64,000 nucleotides of DNA from Acidobacteriota bacterium. GTDB taxonomy: Bacteria > Acidobacteriota > Terriglobia > Terriglobales > SCQP01. The stretch's first letter is position 1, and every line of letters begins with the position of its first letter. The DNA is taken from positions 1 to 64,000 of the forward strand of contig DAHVCP010000046.1 in NCBI GenBank assembly GCA_027314025.1, read 5' to 3'. The notes under the pieces are model-generated. The model did not search any database and was not told the DNA's origin. It saw only the letters and a program-made list of their open reading frames with translations. The translations under genes were made by a program, and so were the position numbers. Shown in pieces: positions 7,619 to 16,092 of the stretch.

Positions 7619-9250
7619 CTACAGCGTCGGCCAGAGGGACTCCCAGATTTTGAACTCATCGTGGATGCCGCTGGCTTCGGCGCGGGGGCGGTAGTCGCCA
7701 TTGGCGATGGCCAGCACGCGAGCGAAGATGGTCTGGCCGGTCGCGGCCAAATCGGCGTGGGGCGGCTGGCCGTCCTCGGCGCCGGGCAGCATGCCGCCGG
7801 CGTCCACGTCAATGTCCTCGTTGTCGCGGGCCAAGGCGGAGTTGGTGCTGATCTTCAGCACCGGGCCCAGGGCGCAGCCGATGCCGGTGCCGCGACCGGT
7901 GGTGAAGCCGACGATCTGGGCGCCGCCGAGAAACAAGGCGGGGGTGGAGATCTGGTCGTAGCCGGGCGAATAGACCACCATTAGGCCGCGGCGGTCGCCG
8001 GCGGGCTCGCCGTAATCCAGCACGTCGCGCAGCGGCGATGTGCCGCTCTTGGCCAGCGCGCCCAGGCTCTTTAAGTAAACGTTCGCCAAGCCGCCGGCGA
8101 TGTTGCCGGGCGAGGGATTTTCCCGGTAGTCCTCGCCGAACATGGCGGCGTAGCGCTGGAAGCGGCGCTGCGCGGCGGCCAGCTTGCGAGCGGCGGCGGG
8201 CGTGGCGGCGCGGCGCATCAGGACGCGGTGGGCGGCGCCTTGCAGTTCCGGCACTTCGCCGATCAAGACCGTGCCGCCGGCGGCGACAACGCGGTCGGCG
8301 GCCCAGCCCAGGGCGGGATTAGCGGTCAGACCGCTCCAGCGGTCGCTGCCGCCGCATTTGACGCCGAGCGTGAGGGCGGAAAGCGGCGCCGCATGGCGTT
8401 GGGATTGGTTGGCGAACTCCAGCAGTTCCTCGATTCGCTCCAAGCCGGCGGCGATGGCGCGGCGCGATCCGCCGCTGGCTTGAATGCCCAGCGGGCGGAC
8501 GCGCTGGTTGTAGGCCGGGACGGCGGCGCGCAGATGCGGCGTGGAACAGGCCAGGCAGGTTTTGCCGCAGCCGAGGTCAATGTACAGCGCGGCGCCGATG
8601 TTGGGATGGGCAATGGCTTGCCCCAGCAGGCGGTTCAGGCAGTCCACGGCCGCGCCGTCGGGCATGCCGCAGCCGGATTCCTGCACCACGGCGACGACGC
8701 CGTCCACGTTGGGATAACGCTGGCGGGAATACAGTTCGGCGCGGGCGCGGCGGGCGATCTCCCGCGCTTCGCTGGCGGCGCACATGCCGCTGGTGACCAC
8801 GGCGACGTAGTTGCGGACGCCGACGCGACCGCCGGGACGGTGGAAGCCGGCGAAGGCGGCGGGCAGATTCGCCGCGGCGGCACTGCCGTCCGATGCCCGG
8901 GCGCGCCGGGCAACCGTTTTGTTGGCGCCGGTCCGGCCGGCGGGCGGGCGCCAGCGCGGCGGGAGTTCCGGCTTGATATTGCCGGCGTCCACCACCTCGC
9001 CGGCGGCGATGGCGCGGCGCGTCAAGCCGAAGGGCGCGCCGAGGGCGATGACCGGGGCGTTCTTAGCGATGCGGCGCAGGGCGATGCTTTGGCCGGTGTG
9101 CGCCGGGGCGGGCAGCGTTAGCGAATCGCTCGTGGGCAGGCGGATCTGCGTGCCGGCGGGCAGATAGGCGCGGACCACGGCGGCGACGTTGTCGGCCTCC
9201 GGGACGGCGAAGACGGCGATGGTAGCGAGGTCGAAGCTAGAGGCGGTCAT
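7619..9250 (-). CDS. uxaA: UxaA-family (altronate-type) dehydratase
   Basis: A 543-residue protein with an N-terminal SAF domain (about residues 1-80) fused to the UxaA catalytic region. Conserved features include GRVGVRNYVAVVTS, ESGCGMPDG, the Cys-rich GCGKTCLACS and LGVKCGGSDRWSG, characteristic of the altronate/galactarate dehydratase family. These enzymes remove water from an aldonate to give 2-keto-3-deoxy acid in the cytoplasm. The start at 9250 is chosen because the longer frame to 9691 begins with about 147 residues of low-complexity non-family sequence. Altronate is the classical substrate. With a lactonase and an oxidoreductase nearby, an aldonate from rhamnose- or fucose-like sugar is also possible. 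No altronate oxidoreductase is seen in the window. Confidence 0.85.
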   Translation of the reverse strand: MTASSFDLATIAVFAVPEADNVAAVVRAYLPAGTQIRLPTSDSLTLPAPAHTGQSIALRRIAKNAPVIALGAPFGLTRRAIAAGEVVDAGNIKPELPPRWRPPAGRTGANKTVARRARASDGSAAAANLPAAFAGFHRPGGRVGVRNYVAVVTSGMCAASEAREIARRARAELYSRQRYPNVDGVVAVVQESGCGMPDGAAVDCLNRLLGQAIAHPNIGAALYIDLGCGKTCLACSTPHLRAAVPAYNQRVRPLGIQASGGSRRAIAAGLERIEELLEFANQSQRHAAPLSALTLGVKCGGSDRWSGLTANPALGWAADRVVAAGGTVLIGEVPELQGAAHRVLMRRAATPAAARKLAAAQRRFQRYAAMFGEDYRENPSPGNIAGGLANVYLKSLGALAKSGTSPLRDVLDYGEPAGDRRGLMVVYSPGYDQISTPALFLGGAQIVGFTTGRGTGIGCALGPVLKISTNSALARDNEDIDVDAGGMLPGAEDGQPPHADLAATGQTIFARVLAIANGDYRPRAEASGIHDEFKIWESLWPTL

Positions 9251-9434
9251 CCTGGCGAAATTGTAGCGCGGCGGGCCGGCTCGCCCCGGGGAGGGCGCGG
9301 CTATCTCGCCCTTCAGGGGAAACACGGACGCGAGAACGGACCGGGGGATGTGCGTGCGAATAACGGCGAGCGCGCGGCGCAGCGGGCGACGGGGCGGTTG
9401 GTGCGGGCGGCAGGCGTGTGTTAGCGTAACCGGC

Positions 9435-12400
9435 ATGATCAGCGGCGGCGGAGCGGGGCGAACGACGACAGGCTTCTGGAAACGATGGGTGAGGCCCCGG
9501 CGGCGGGTGGTGGCCGCGGTGGCGTGTACGGCGCTGGCTTGCGGCGTGCTGGAGCTGCCGCTGGCGGGCGCGGTAGGGAAGCCGTCGGCGCCGGCAGCAT
9601 CCGCGGTGGCGGGGATGCCGGTGCAAGTGGTGAATACGGCGGCTGGCGGGCAGGCGGCGTGGGCGGCGCGGCAAGTGCGCCGGGCGCTCACGGCGGCGGG
9701 TTACGCGGTAAGTGCGGCGGGGCCGGTGGTGCGGCTGGAGATCGTGCCCGGCGCGGCGCAGTCGTTCCGCATCGTTCCCGGCGGCGGCGCCGCCGCGGAC
9801 AACGGTGTCGCGGCCGTCGCCAGCAAATTTCCGTCCCGGGATCACGGCGCAGCCGTTTCCGGGGGTCCCGGCGCGGCCGATTCCGGGGGTCCCGGCGTGA
9901 CCATTCCTAGCGGTCACGGAGTGACCGTGATTGGCGGCGACGGGCGGGGGCTGGTCTATGGCGCGCTGCGGCTCTGCGCCGAGCTGCGGGCAGGGCGGCG
10001 GCTGGGGCAGATTCCGGCCGAGAGCCGAGCGCCGCAGTTGGCGATTCGGGCGTTTAAATACAACCTGCCGCTGCCTGGCACGGTGTATTTGGCCTATCGC
10101 AATTTGCAGCATCACGCCTGGTTTTGGCGCAAGAGCTATTGGCGGCAGTTCCTCGACACGCTGGCGCGGGACCGCTTCAGCGCGCTGGAGTTTTGGAGCG
10201 CCGATCCTTGGCCGGAGCTGGTCTCGCTGCGGAAATATCCCGAGGCGGATCGGCTGTCGCCGCGGCGCATGCGGCGGCAGGAGGCGTTTTTCCATTGGCT
10301 GTTTCATGCCGCATGGGAGCGCGGGCTGGATGTGTATTTGGTGACCTGGAATGTGGACCTGCCGCCCGGCTTCGCCCGCGCCCATCATCTGCCGGAGCGC
10401 AACGTCAACACCCCGCTGGCGCGGCGCTATCTGCGGGCGGCGATTCGGGCGGTGCTGCGCGAGTATCCGCACCTGACCGGGCTGGGCACGACGCAAGGCG
10501 AGCAGATGCGCCCCATTCCGCCGGACCGGCGGGCGGCGTGGATCGCCGACGTCTATTTCCGCGCCATTGACCAATCGGGGCGCAAGAACGTGCCCTTCAT
10601 CCTGCGCTATTGGGGCGGGACGCCGGCGGCGACGGCGCGGGCGGCGGCGGGCTACCACGACGGCCCGGTGTATTTGGACATCAAGTACAACGGCGAGCAC
10701 GCCATCTCCTCGGCGCGGCCGCACCTGCAAAATCACGCCTGGCTGTCACAGGCTCACAACTACAAAATCCTGTGGCACCTGCGCAACGACGACATCTTCA
10801 CCTTGCGCTGGGGCGACCCCGGGCTGGTGCGGCGGATGATGGCGGAGCTGAAGGCGACCGGCGCGGCGGGATTCAGCTTCGGATCGGAGGCGGACGTGCC
10901 GGGGCGGGACAATTACGACACGCCGCGCTTTCAGCAGCGGCAGGCCGAGCCCTACGAGTTCCAAAAGCAATGGCTGATGTATGCGCTGTTCGGGCGGCTG
11001 GGCTTTAACGACAGCGCCTCGAACCGGATTTGGCTGCGCGGCTTCGAGCGGCGGTACGGGCCGGCGGGAGACGCGCTGGCGGCGGCGAGCGAGACCGCCA
11101 GCCGCATCGCGCCGCAGGTGACGCGCTTCCATTGGAATTATATGAACGGCGATTGGATGGTCGAGGGCGACATCGGCTCCTGGAACACCTCCGCCGAGCA
11201 GCCGCGGATCAACTATCGCCGCGACGGGCTGTACCACGGTTTGTGGGCCTGGATTTTCAACAACACGCTGGACCGAGCGGCAGCCGCGGGCCCCAGCGCG
11301 GCTACGCCGCGCGTCCCCCGCGAGTGGGAAGAAAACATTCCCCGCTACGTTGCCGCGCGCGCCGCCGGGGCGCCGCAGACGGGAGAGGCGCCGCTGGCGG
11401 TGGCGGCGCAGCTGGAGGCGGAGGGGCGGCAGGTGCTGGCGGCGGGACGCATCGCCGCGCCGCCGGCGCCGTACCGCGCGGCGTTTCTGGCGGCGCGGTC
11501 GGATGATTTGGCGTGGGCGAATTTGGGCCGGTATTACGCCGCCAAGATTTGGGCGGCGACCGCCGCAGGGGATTATTTGTTCACCGGCGCGGCGAGCGAG
11601 AAGCGGCGCGCGATCGGCGAATTGCAAATCGCGCTGCGCGACTGGCGGCGGCTGGCGGCGATCACTTCGCGGCATTATCTTCCCCGGGAGGTGTGGCAGT
11701 TCGGGCGCTTTTCGTGGGGCCAATACACGCCGGAGGTGGAAGGCGACATCGCCACGGCGCGGGGGTTGCGGCCCTTCCCGGCGGTGACGCAAGTTTGGCG
11801 GGTGAAGCCCGCCGGCGGTGATGCCGACGGCTGGGTTCCGGTTACGCTGCACCTGCGCGGGCCGTTGGCGGCGAACGGATTGGCGGCGTGGCTGGTGGAC
11901 TATGACGCCTGGGCCAACGCGGCCGCCGTGCAGGCGGCGGCGCGGGGCCGGGCGCGGGTAATTTGGGCGGGACGGGCGGCGCGGCCCGGCGCGGTGCTGC
12001 TGGTCAGCGGCGACCGGGCGGTGATCGCGCGGCAAGTGGGCCGGCGGCTGCGGGCGGTGCGCGGCGTGGACCGCCGCGTGCAGGCGTTTCGCTTGCCGCG
12101 GGCCGGGGTGTTTACGGTGGAAACGGCGGCGAATCAGGTGCCGGTGCTGCTGAGCGCGCCGCCGGCGCAGATGATCGCTGCGGACTTGCAGGCGGTGGTG
12201 GCTCCGGTGGCGCGGTCGCGGCGCGGCGCGGTGCTGACCGCGGCGGTCCAGATGCCGCCGTGGGATGAAAATATTTGGCGGCAAGCGTGGCACGCCGGCC
12301 TCGCCACATACCGCTTCCGTCTGCCGGCGGCGGGCCTGTACCGCGTGGTGGTGCTGGCCTCGGGCGGTGGGCTGAGCTTGACGGTGGACCGCTGGAACGG

Positions 12401-12545
12401 GCCGGATAAAGGCTTGCGGCGGGAGGGCGCGCGATGGGTCTCGCGTTCGCCGTTCGTGCTGGGCGCGGGGCGGCATACGGTGCAGATTTTCTTCGACCAT
12501 CCCGGCGTGACGGTGCGGCGGGTCGAGGTGCGGCCATGGCGGTAG
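9435..12545 (+). CDS. Large exported glycosidase-like protein with a GH67/GH115-type N-terminal domain
   Basis: A 1036-residue protein with a Sec-like signal (RRRVVAAVACTALACGVLELPLAG). Next comes a domain resembling the alpha-glucuronidase N-terminal fold (VNTAAGGQAAWAARQVRRAL to VIGGDGRGLVYGALRLCAEL). A TIM-barrel-like region follows (RDRFSALEFWSADPWPE, VYLVTWNVD, GLGTTQGEQM, ILRYWGG, YLDIKYNGEH), then a helical section and C-terminal beta domains. The architecture suggests an alpha-uronidase or related exo-glycosidase, but I cannot assign catalytic residues. A repetitive Gly/Pro-rich stretch (DNA about 9840-9905) interrupts the N-terminal domain. Its stop overlaps the start of L-rhamnose mutarotase by ten bases, so the released sugar may be L-rhamnose or a rhamnose-capped uronide; this is inference. 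The start at 9435 puts the signal peptide near the N-terminus; 9348 is an alternative. Confidence 0.65.
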   Translation: MISGGGAGRTTTGFWKRWVRPRRRVVAAVACTALACGVLELPLAGAVGKPSAPAASAVAGMPVQVVNTAAGGQAAWAARQVRRALTAAGYAVSAAGPVVRLEIVPGAAQSFRIVPGGGAAADNGVAAVASKFPSRDHGAAVSGGPGAADSGGPGVTIPSGHGVTVIGGDGRGLVYGALRLCAELRAGRRLGQIPAESRAPQLAIRAFKYNLPLPGTVYLAYRNLQHHAWFWRKSYWRQFLDTLARDRFSALEFWSADPWPELVSLRKYPEADRLSPRRMRRQEAFFHWLFHAAWERGLDVYLVTWNVDLPPGFARAHHLPERNVNTPLARRYLRAAIRAVLREYPHLTGLGTTQGEQMRPIPPDRRAAWIADVYFRAIDQSGRKNVPFILRYWGGTPAATARAAAGYHDGPVYLDIKYNGEHAISSARPHLQNHAWLSQAHNYKILWHLRNDDIFTLRWGDPGLVRRMMAELKATGAAGFSFGSEADVPGRDNYDTPRFQQRQAEPYEFQKQWLMYALFGRLGFNDSASNRIWLRGFERRYGPAGDALAAASETASRIAPQVTRFHWNYMNGDWMVEGDIGSWNTSAEQPRINYRRDGLYHGLWAWIFNNTLDRAAAAGPSAATPRVPREWEENIPRYVAARAAGAPQTGEAPLAVAAQLEAEGRQVLAAGRIAAPPAPYRAAFLAARSDDLAWANLGRYYAAKIWAATAAGDYLFTGAASEKRRAIGELQIALRDWRRLAAITSRHYLPREVWQFGRFSWGQYTPEVEGDIATARGLRPFPAVTQVWRVKPAGGDADGWVPVTLHLRGPLAANGLAAWLVDYDAWANAAAVQAAARGRARVIWAGRAARPGAVLLVSGDRAVIARQVGRRLRAVRGVDRRVQAFRLPRAGVFTVETAANQVPVLLSAPPAQMIAADLQAVVAPVARSRRGAVLTAAVQMPPWDENIWRQAWHAGLATYRFRLPAAGLYRVVVLASGGGLSLTVDRWNGPDKGLRREGARWVSRSPFVLGAGRHTVQIFFDHPGVTVRRVEVRPWR

Positions 12546-12922
12546 GCGATTTCCCAGAGACGGCGGCGGGCAGCGGCGGCGGGAGCGGGGATGCGGCCGT
12601 GCGGCGCTACGGGCAGATATTGCGCGTGCGGCCGGAGCGGCGGGAAGAATATATTCGCCATCACGAGGCGGTGTGGCCGGAGGTGCGGCAGGCGCTGGCG
12701 CGGGCACACATCCGCAACTATTCCATCTTTTTGTTTGGCGATCTGCTGTTCGGCTATTTCGAGTACAGCGGCCGGGACTTCGCCGCGGACATGGCGCGGC
12801 TGGCGGAGGACGGGAAGACGCAGGAGTGGTGGGCGCTGATGCAGCCGATGCAAGCGCCGGTCGAGGGGCGGCGCGAAGGCGAGTGGTGGGCGGACATGCG
12901 GGAAGTGTTCCACATGGACTGA
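12536..12922 (+). CDS. rhaM: L-rhamnose mutarotase
   Basis: A 128-residue protein of the RhaM family, which interconverts alpha and beta anomers of L-rhamnose so the free sugar can enter catabolism. Family motifs are clear: YGQILRVRPERREEYIRHHEAVWPEV (with the catalytic-type His and Tyr), IRNYSIFLFGDLLFGYFEY, EWWALMQPMQ and the C-terminal MREVFHMD. It starts inside the end of the upstream glycosidase gene (ATG at 12536, upstream stop at 12543-12545), indicating translational coupling. About 20 residues before the family domain are Gly/Ser-rich and atypical. No rhamnose isomerase or kinase lies in the window, so an oxidative route through the nearby lactonase is more likely than the phosphorylating one. 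Confidence 0.9.
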   Translation: MAVGDFPETAAGSGGGSGDAAVRRYGQILRVRPERREEYIRHHEAVWPEVRQALARAHIRNYSIFLFGDLLFGYFEYSGRDFAADMARLAEDGKTQEWWALMQPMQAPVEGRREGEWWADMREVFHMD

Positions 12923-12923
12923 C

Positions 12924-12946
12924 ACCCGGGCGGGTTCCGGGTTTTC
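12924..12946 (+). terminator. Possible weak intrinsic terminator after rhaM
   Basis: ACCCGG (12924-12929) pairs with CCGGGT (12937-12942) and is followed directly by TTTT. The stem is short and the T run is only four bases, so this is a modest candidate. Its place immediately after the rhaM stop supports it. Confidence 0.4.
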
Positions 12947-12984
12947 AGTTTCGCGGCAATAGCGGGCGGTTCGGGGCGGAAACG

Positions 12985-13672
12985 CGGCTGCCCTGCGGGC
13001 TAAAGCCCGCGGCACACGGGCTGAAGCCCATTCCACGCGCGGCCGCACGAAAGCCGGAGGCATACCCCACGATGGTGCGCGCGGCGGGAGCACCGGCGCC
13101 GGCGCGTGGGGTAGGGCTTCTGCCCTGCGTAGCGTCGCCCTCCGGGCGGCGGAAACCGACAGCCGAGACGGCTAACCCACGGTCTCCGTCGCGGCGGAGC
13201 GCTTGCTTTGTCCACCGCGCATCCCGCGTAGTAGAAAGGCCGAAGGCTGTTTCGCGCGGCAGGCGCGGCCGCGCGGAGCGCGACCGCACGCAAGCCGGAG
13301 GCATACCCCACGATGGTGCGCGCGGCGGAAGCACTGGCGCTGGCATGTAGGGTAGGGCTTCTGCCCTGCGTAGCGTCGCCCTCCGGGCGGCGCGCAGTCA
13401 GCCGGGACGGCGATCCCACTTTCGCTGCCCCTGCGGCGGCGGAAACCGACAGCCGAGACGGCCATCCCGATCGCGGGGGTCGCGCCGCTGGCTCGGGGAG
13501 CCACGTCGGCGCGAAAGGCCGCGGCGTTCCGAGGGGCGGCCCGCCCCCGGCCACCGAGGCGGCGCGGCCCCCAGCGACCCGCAGGCTGGGCTGGGGAGCG
13601 CGGGGCCCCGGCCCAGCGCGCGGGTAAGCGGGACGCCCCGCCGCAGGGCGGGGCTGGGCCCCGCGCCCGTCA
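12985..13672. repeat. Large REP-like repeat block (families A-E) between convergent genes
   Basis: About 700 bases with no credible gene. It contains a family D double hairpin (GCGGGCTAAAGCCCGC then GGGCTGAAGCCC, 12992-13035), and two roughly 120-base direct repeats (about 13050-13180 and 13288-13420) each made of families C, B and A in the same order. An extra family A copy lies at 13448-13469 and a family E hairpin at 13626-13670. ORFs of 70-330 residues through this block are built from repeat sequence and are not counted as genes. Confidence 0.85.
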
Positions 13673-13690
13673 TTTGTTTCCAGCGGGACG

Positions 13691-14614
13691 TTAGGAGGGG
13701 TGGGCAGCCAGCGGCGGCAGGCGATAGACGCGGGCGGCGGTGGCGGAGAAGAGTTGGCGCTGGTTTTCGGCGTCTTCGCCGGCGACGATCGCGCGCAGAA
13801 CGGCGAGCCAATCTGCGAGGCTGGCGGCGGTGGTGCAGACCGGCCAATCGCTGCCGAACAGCACGCGGTTCCAGCCGAAACATGCGATGCAGTGCTCGAC
13901 GTAGGGGCGCAGGTTTTCGGCAGCCGCGTGGCCGGGCGCGGCTTGGTTGACGATGCCGGAGATTTTGCAGCAGACGTTGCCGAGCTGGGCGATCTGCTGG
14001 ATGCGGCGGCGCCAGGCTTCTGTTTCCGGCGACTTCGGGCCGGCGGCGATTAAGGGATTGCCGCAGTGGTCGAGGATGAAGGCGACATTCGGGCAGGCGT
14101 TGGCAAGATGGAGCGCCGTGCCGAGCTCGCTGGGGCGCAGGCAGAGATCGAAGCTGAAGCCGTAGTCCGCAAGGGCGCGGACGTTTTCCGTGAAGCGCGG
14201 TGTTTCCCCCAAGCCCTCGGGTTCGGTGTGCAGAACGCGGCGGACGCCTTTGATGACGGGCCCGAGGGCGGCGAGACGGTCGAGATGCGGGCGAAAATCG
14301 CCGCCCTCGGGGCGGATGGCGGCGACGATGCCGGCGATGGGGGCGCCTTCCCCACTGGCGGCGAGGGCGAGCACATGTTCGGCTTCGGCCAGCCATTCCG
14401 GCGCGTCCACGTCGGCTTCGACGAAGACGGATTGCACAATTGCAGCACCGGCGGCAGCGCCGGGGGCGGCGCCGGATTGGGCAGCGGGGGCGATGGCGGC
14501 GCGGTAATCGTCAGGGAGAAAGCTGCGGCGCAACGTGGGCGCGCGCTGGAGCCAAGAGAGGTGGAAGCGGTCCAGATCCCAGAGGTGCTGGTGGGTGTCA
14601 ATGACGGGAAGCAT
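13691..14614 (-). CDS. Amidohydrolase of the L-rhamnono/L-fucono-lactonase type (COG3618)
   Basis: A 307-residue metal-dependent hydrolase with the N-terminal HxH motif (IDTHQHLWD), a second conserved His in DHCGNP, and the catalytic Asp in the C-terminal FGSDWPVC. This is the COG3618 pattern of lactonases that open L-rhamnono-, L-fucono- or galactaro-lactones; 2-pyrone-4,6-dicarboxylate lactonase is a related branch. It probably follows the Gfo/Idh gene upstream on the same strand (215-base gap holding a family A repeat) and would hydrolyse the lactone that enzyme makes. Together with RhaM and the UxaA-type dehydratase it fits a non-phosphorylating deoxy-sugar or uronate pathway. Exact substrate cannot be read from sequence. 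Confidence 0.85.
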   Translation of the reverse strand: MLPVIDTHQHLWDLDRFHLSWLQRAPTLRRSFLPDDYRAAIAPAAQSGAAPGAAAGAAIVQSVFVEADVDAPEWLAEAEHVLALAASGEGAPIAGIVAAIRPEGGDFRPHLDRLAALGPVIKGVRRVLHTEPEGLGETPRFTENVRALADYGFSFDLCLRPSELGTALHLANACPNVAFILDHCGNPLIAAGPKSPETEAWRRRIQQIAQLGNVCCKISGIVNQAAPGHAAAENLRPYVEHCIACFGWNRVLFGSDWPVCTTAASLADWLAVLRAIVAGEDAENQRQLFSATAARVYRLPPLAAHPS

Positions 14615-14694
14615 CGGCAGCTGCGGCGATCGGCGCGGCTCCTAGGATAGCGCGCGGCACGCCGCGGTTGGCAATGATGGCGGGGCGATTGTCT

Positions 14695-14740
14695 TGGCGC
14701 GACAGCCGGGACGGCTATCCTACTATCGCTGTCGCGGGGG
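14695..14740. repeat. REP-like element, family A
   Basis: The family A core (AGCCG-GGA-CGGCT, 14701-14723) is followed by a TATCGCTGTCGC tail like that beside other copies. It sits in the 215-base gap between the Gfo/Idh gene and the lactonase gene and could shape mRNA processing there. Confidence 0.75.
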
Positions 14741-14829
14741 AGCGTGACGGCGCGCGAGTCAGATCGGCCGTCGGCGATCGCCTAGCGCGGGCCTGGAGCG
14801 GGCCTGGCGCTCCCGCGGACGATGGCAGC

Positions 14830-16092
14830 TTATTGCTCCGCCAGGTCCAACGGGTAGCCGCCGGCGGCGCTGGAGGCATAGGCGGCTTCGACTACGGCCA
14901 TGGTTTTGACCGCGTCCTCCACGGCGGTGGGGGCTGGAGCGTTGGGATCATCGGCCCAGCGCATGACGCTGGCCATCGTGCCGATGAAGGCGTCGGGAAT
15001 CCAATTGCCGGTGAGCGGGACGGAATGCCAGACGGGCTTGGCCTGGGCGGGGCCTGATGCCGGGTCCCCTTCCACGACGGCGTATTCCAGCGTATCGGGG
15101 CGGCCGGCGGGGTAATCCAGATTGAGGCCCATCTGGGCGACGATCATGCCGTGGGTGGCTTCCCAGCGGATGAAGCTTTCCTGCTGATCCGGGCCGAAGA
15201 CGTTGTGGTGCGTGGCGGTGACGGTGGCGAGGAATTGGTCGCCGTAGTCCAAGATGATGGCGGAGCGGGTGGGGCCCATGTCCGGCGTGGCCGGATGGCG
15301 GATGGTTTTGGCGTAGACGCCGCGCGGGTCACCGAGGAAGCCGCGGATGAGGTCGAGGTAATGGATGCTGTGGTAGAGCACCTCGACGCGGGGATGGCGG
15401 GCGAGGAAGGTCCAGAGCCGCCAGGGCATGTGGACGTTGACCCGCGCCTCCATGGCGTGCAGTTGGCCCAGCGCCCCGCCGGCAAGCAGATCGCGGGCGG
15501 CCAGCATGTTGGGGGCGTAGCGGAGCTGGAAATTGACGGCGGCGCGGAGCCGGCGGCGGCGGCAGAGCGTGGCGATGGCTCGCGCCTGCGCCAGGCTTTC
15601 CCCCAAGGGTTTTTGCAGCAGCGCGGCGCGGCCGGCGGGCAGTTCGGCGACCACCGCTTGCAAGGCGGGGGCGGGCACGGCGACATCGAACACGGCTTCC
15701 GGCGGGGCGGCGCGGACCGCCTCGGCCAGTGTGGCGTAGACGCGGGGAATGGCGAACTGGCGGGCCAGGGCGGCGGCTTTGGCGGCGTCCAGGTCGCAGA
15801 TGCCGGCGACGGGGAAGCCCGCTTGGCGGTAGGCGGGAAGATGGGCGTCGTGGACGATGCCGCCGGCGCCAATGATGACGATGGGTCTGGGCGGGGCGAG
15901 AACCGTCGCATGGCGTTGTTCTCGATCGGGCGGGCCGGATCGGGTACTTCCGTGTACTCCTCCCGGCCCGCCCGAACCGCGGCCTAGCCCTGCTCGCTTC
16001 TCGCCCCACTTCGTCGCCCCGCCTTTTGCTCTGGGGGCCGGATCTCCGGCTTGATCCACGGGCCGCGCGGGCGCTGCGCTGCGGCGGCTCAT
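14830..16092 (-). CDS. Gfo/Idh/MocA family sugar oxidoreductase
   Basis: The NAD(P)-binding Rossmann fold starts around residue 69 (PIVIIGAGGIVHDAHLPAY) and the C-terminal Gfo/Idh/MocA alpha-beta domain follows (NFQLRYAPNMLAARDLL onward). The family EKP motif is present as QKP (LLQKPLGESLAQA). Such enzymes oxidise a sugar or sugar derivative with NAD(P). The gene overlaps the stop of the permease gene by ATGA (16089-16092), so the start is supported by coupling even though it adds about 68 low-complexity Arg/Gly/Pro residues before the fold. It is the fourth gene of a binding protein-ATPase-permease-dehydrogenase operon, so its substrate is probably the imported sugar, and its lactone product would suit the next gene. 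Confidence 0.87.
   Translation of the reverse strand: MSRRSAAPARPVDQAGDPAPRAKGGATKWGEKRAGLGRGSGGPGGVHGSTRSGPPDREQRHATVLAPPRPIVIIGAGGIVHDAHLPAYRQAGFPVAGICDLDAAKAAALARQFAIPRVYATLAEAVRAAPPEAVFDVAVPAPALQAVVAELPAGRAALLQKPLGESLAQARAIATLCRRRRLRAAVNFQLRYAPNMLAARDLLAGGALGQLHAMEARVNVHMPWRLWTFLARHPRVEVLYHSIHYLDLIRGFLGDPRGVYAKTIRHPATPDMGPTRSAIILDYGDQFLATVTATHHNVFGPDQQESFIRWEATHGMIVAQMGLNLDYPAGRPDTLEYAVVEGDPASGPAQAKPVWHSVPLTGNWIPDAFIGTMASVMRWADDPNAPAPTAVEDAVKTMAVVEAAYASSAAGGYPLDLAEQ

Noticed and set aside
12945-13627. ORFs with ARGVGLLPCVASPSGRR motifs
   Set aside because: Translations of the family B/C/A hairpins, which recur in every cluster in different frames.
12985-13672. CRISPR array
   Set aside because: Repeats are palindromic composites with no regular repeat-spacer period, and no cas genes are present in the window.
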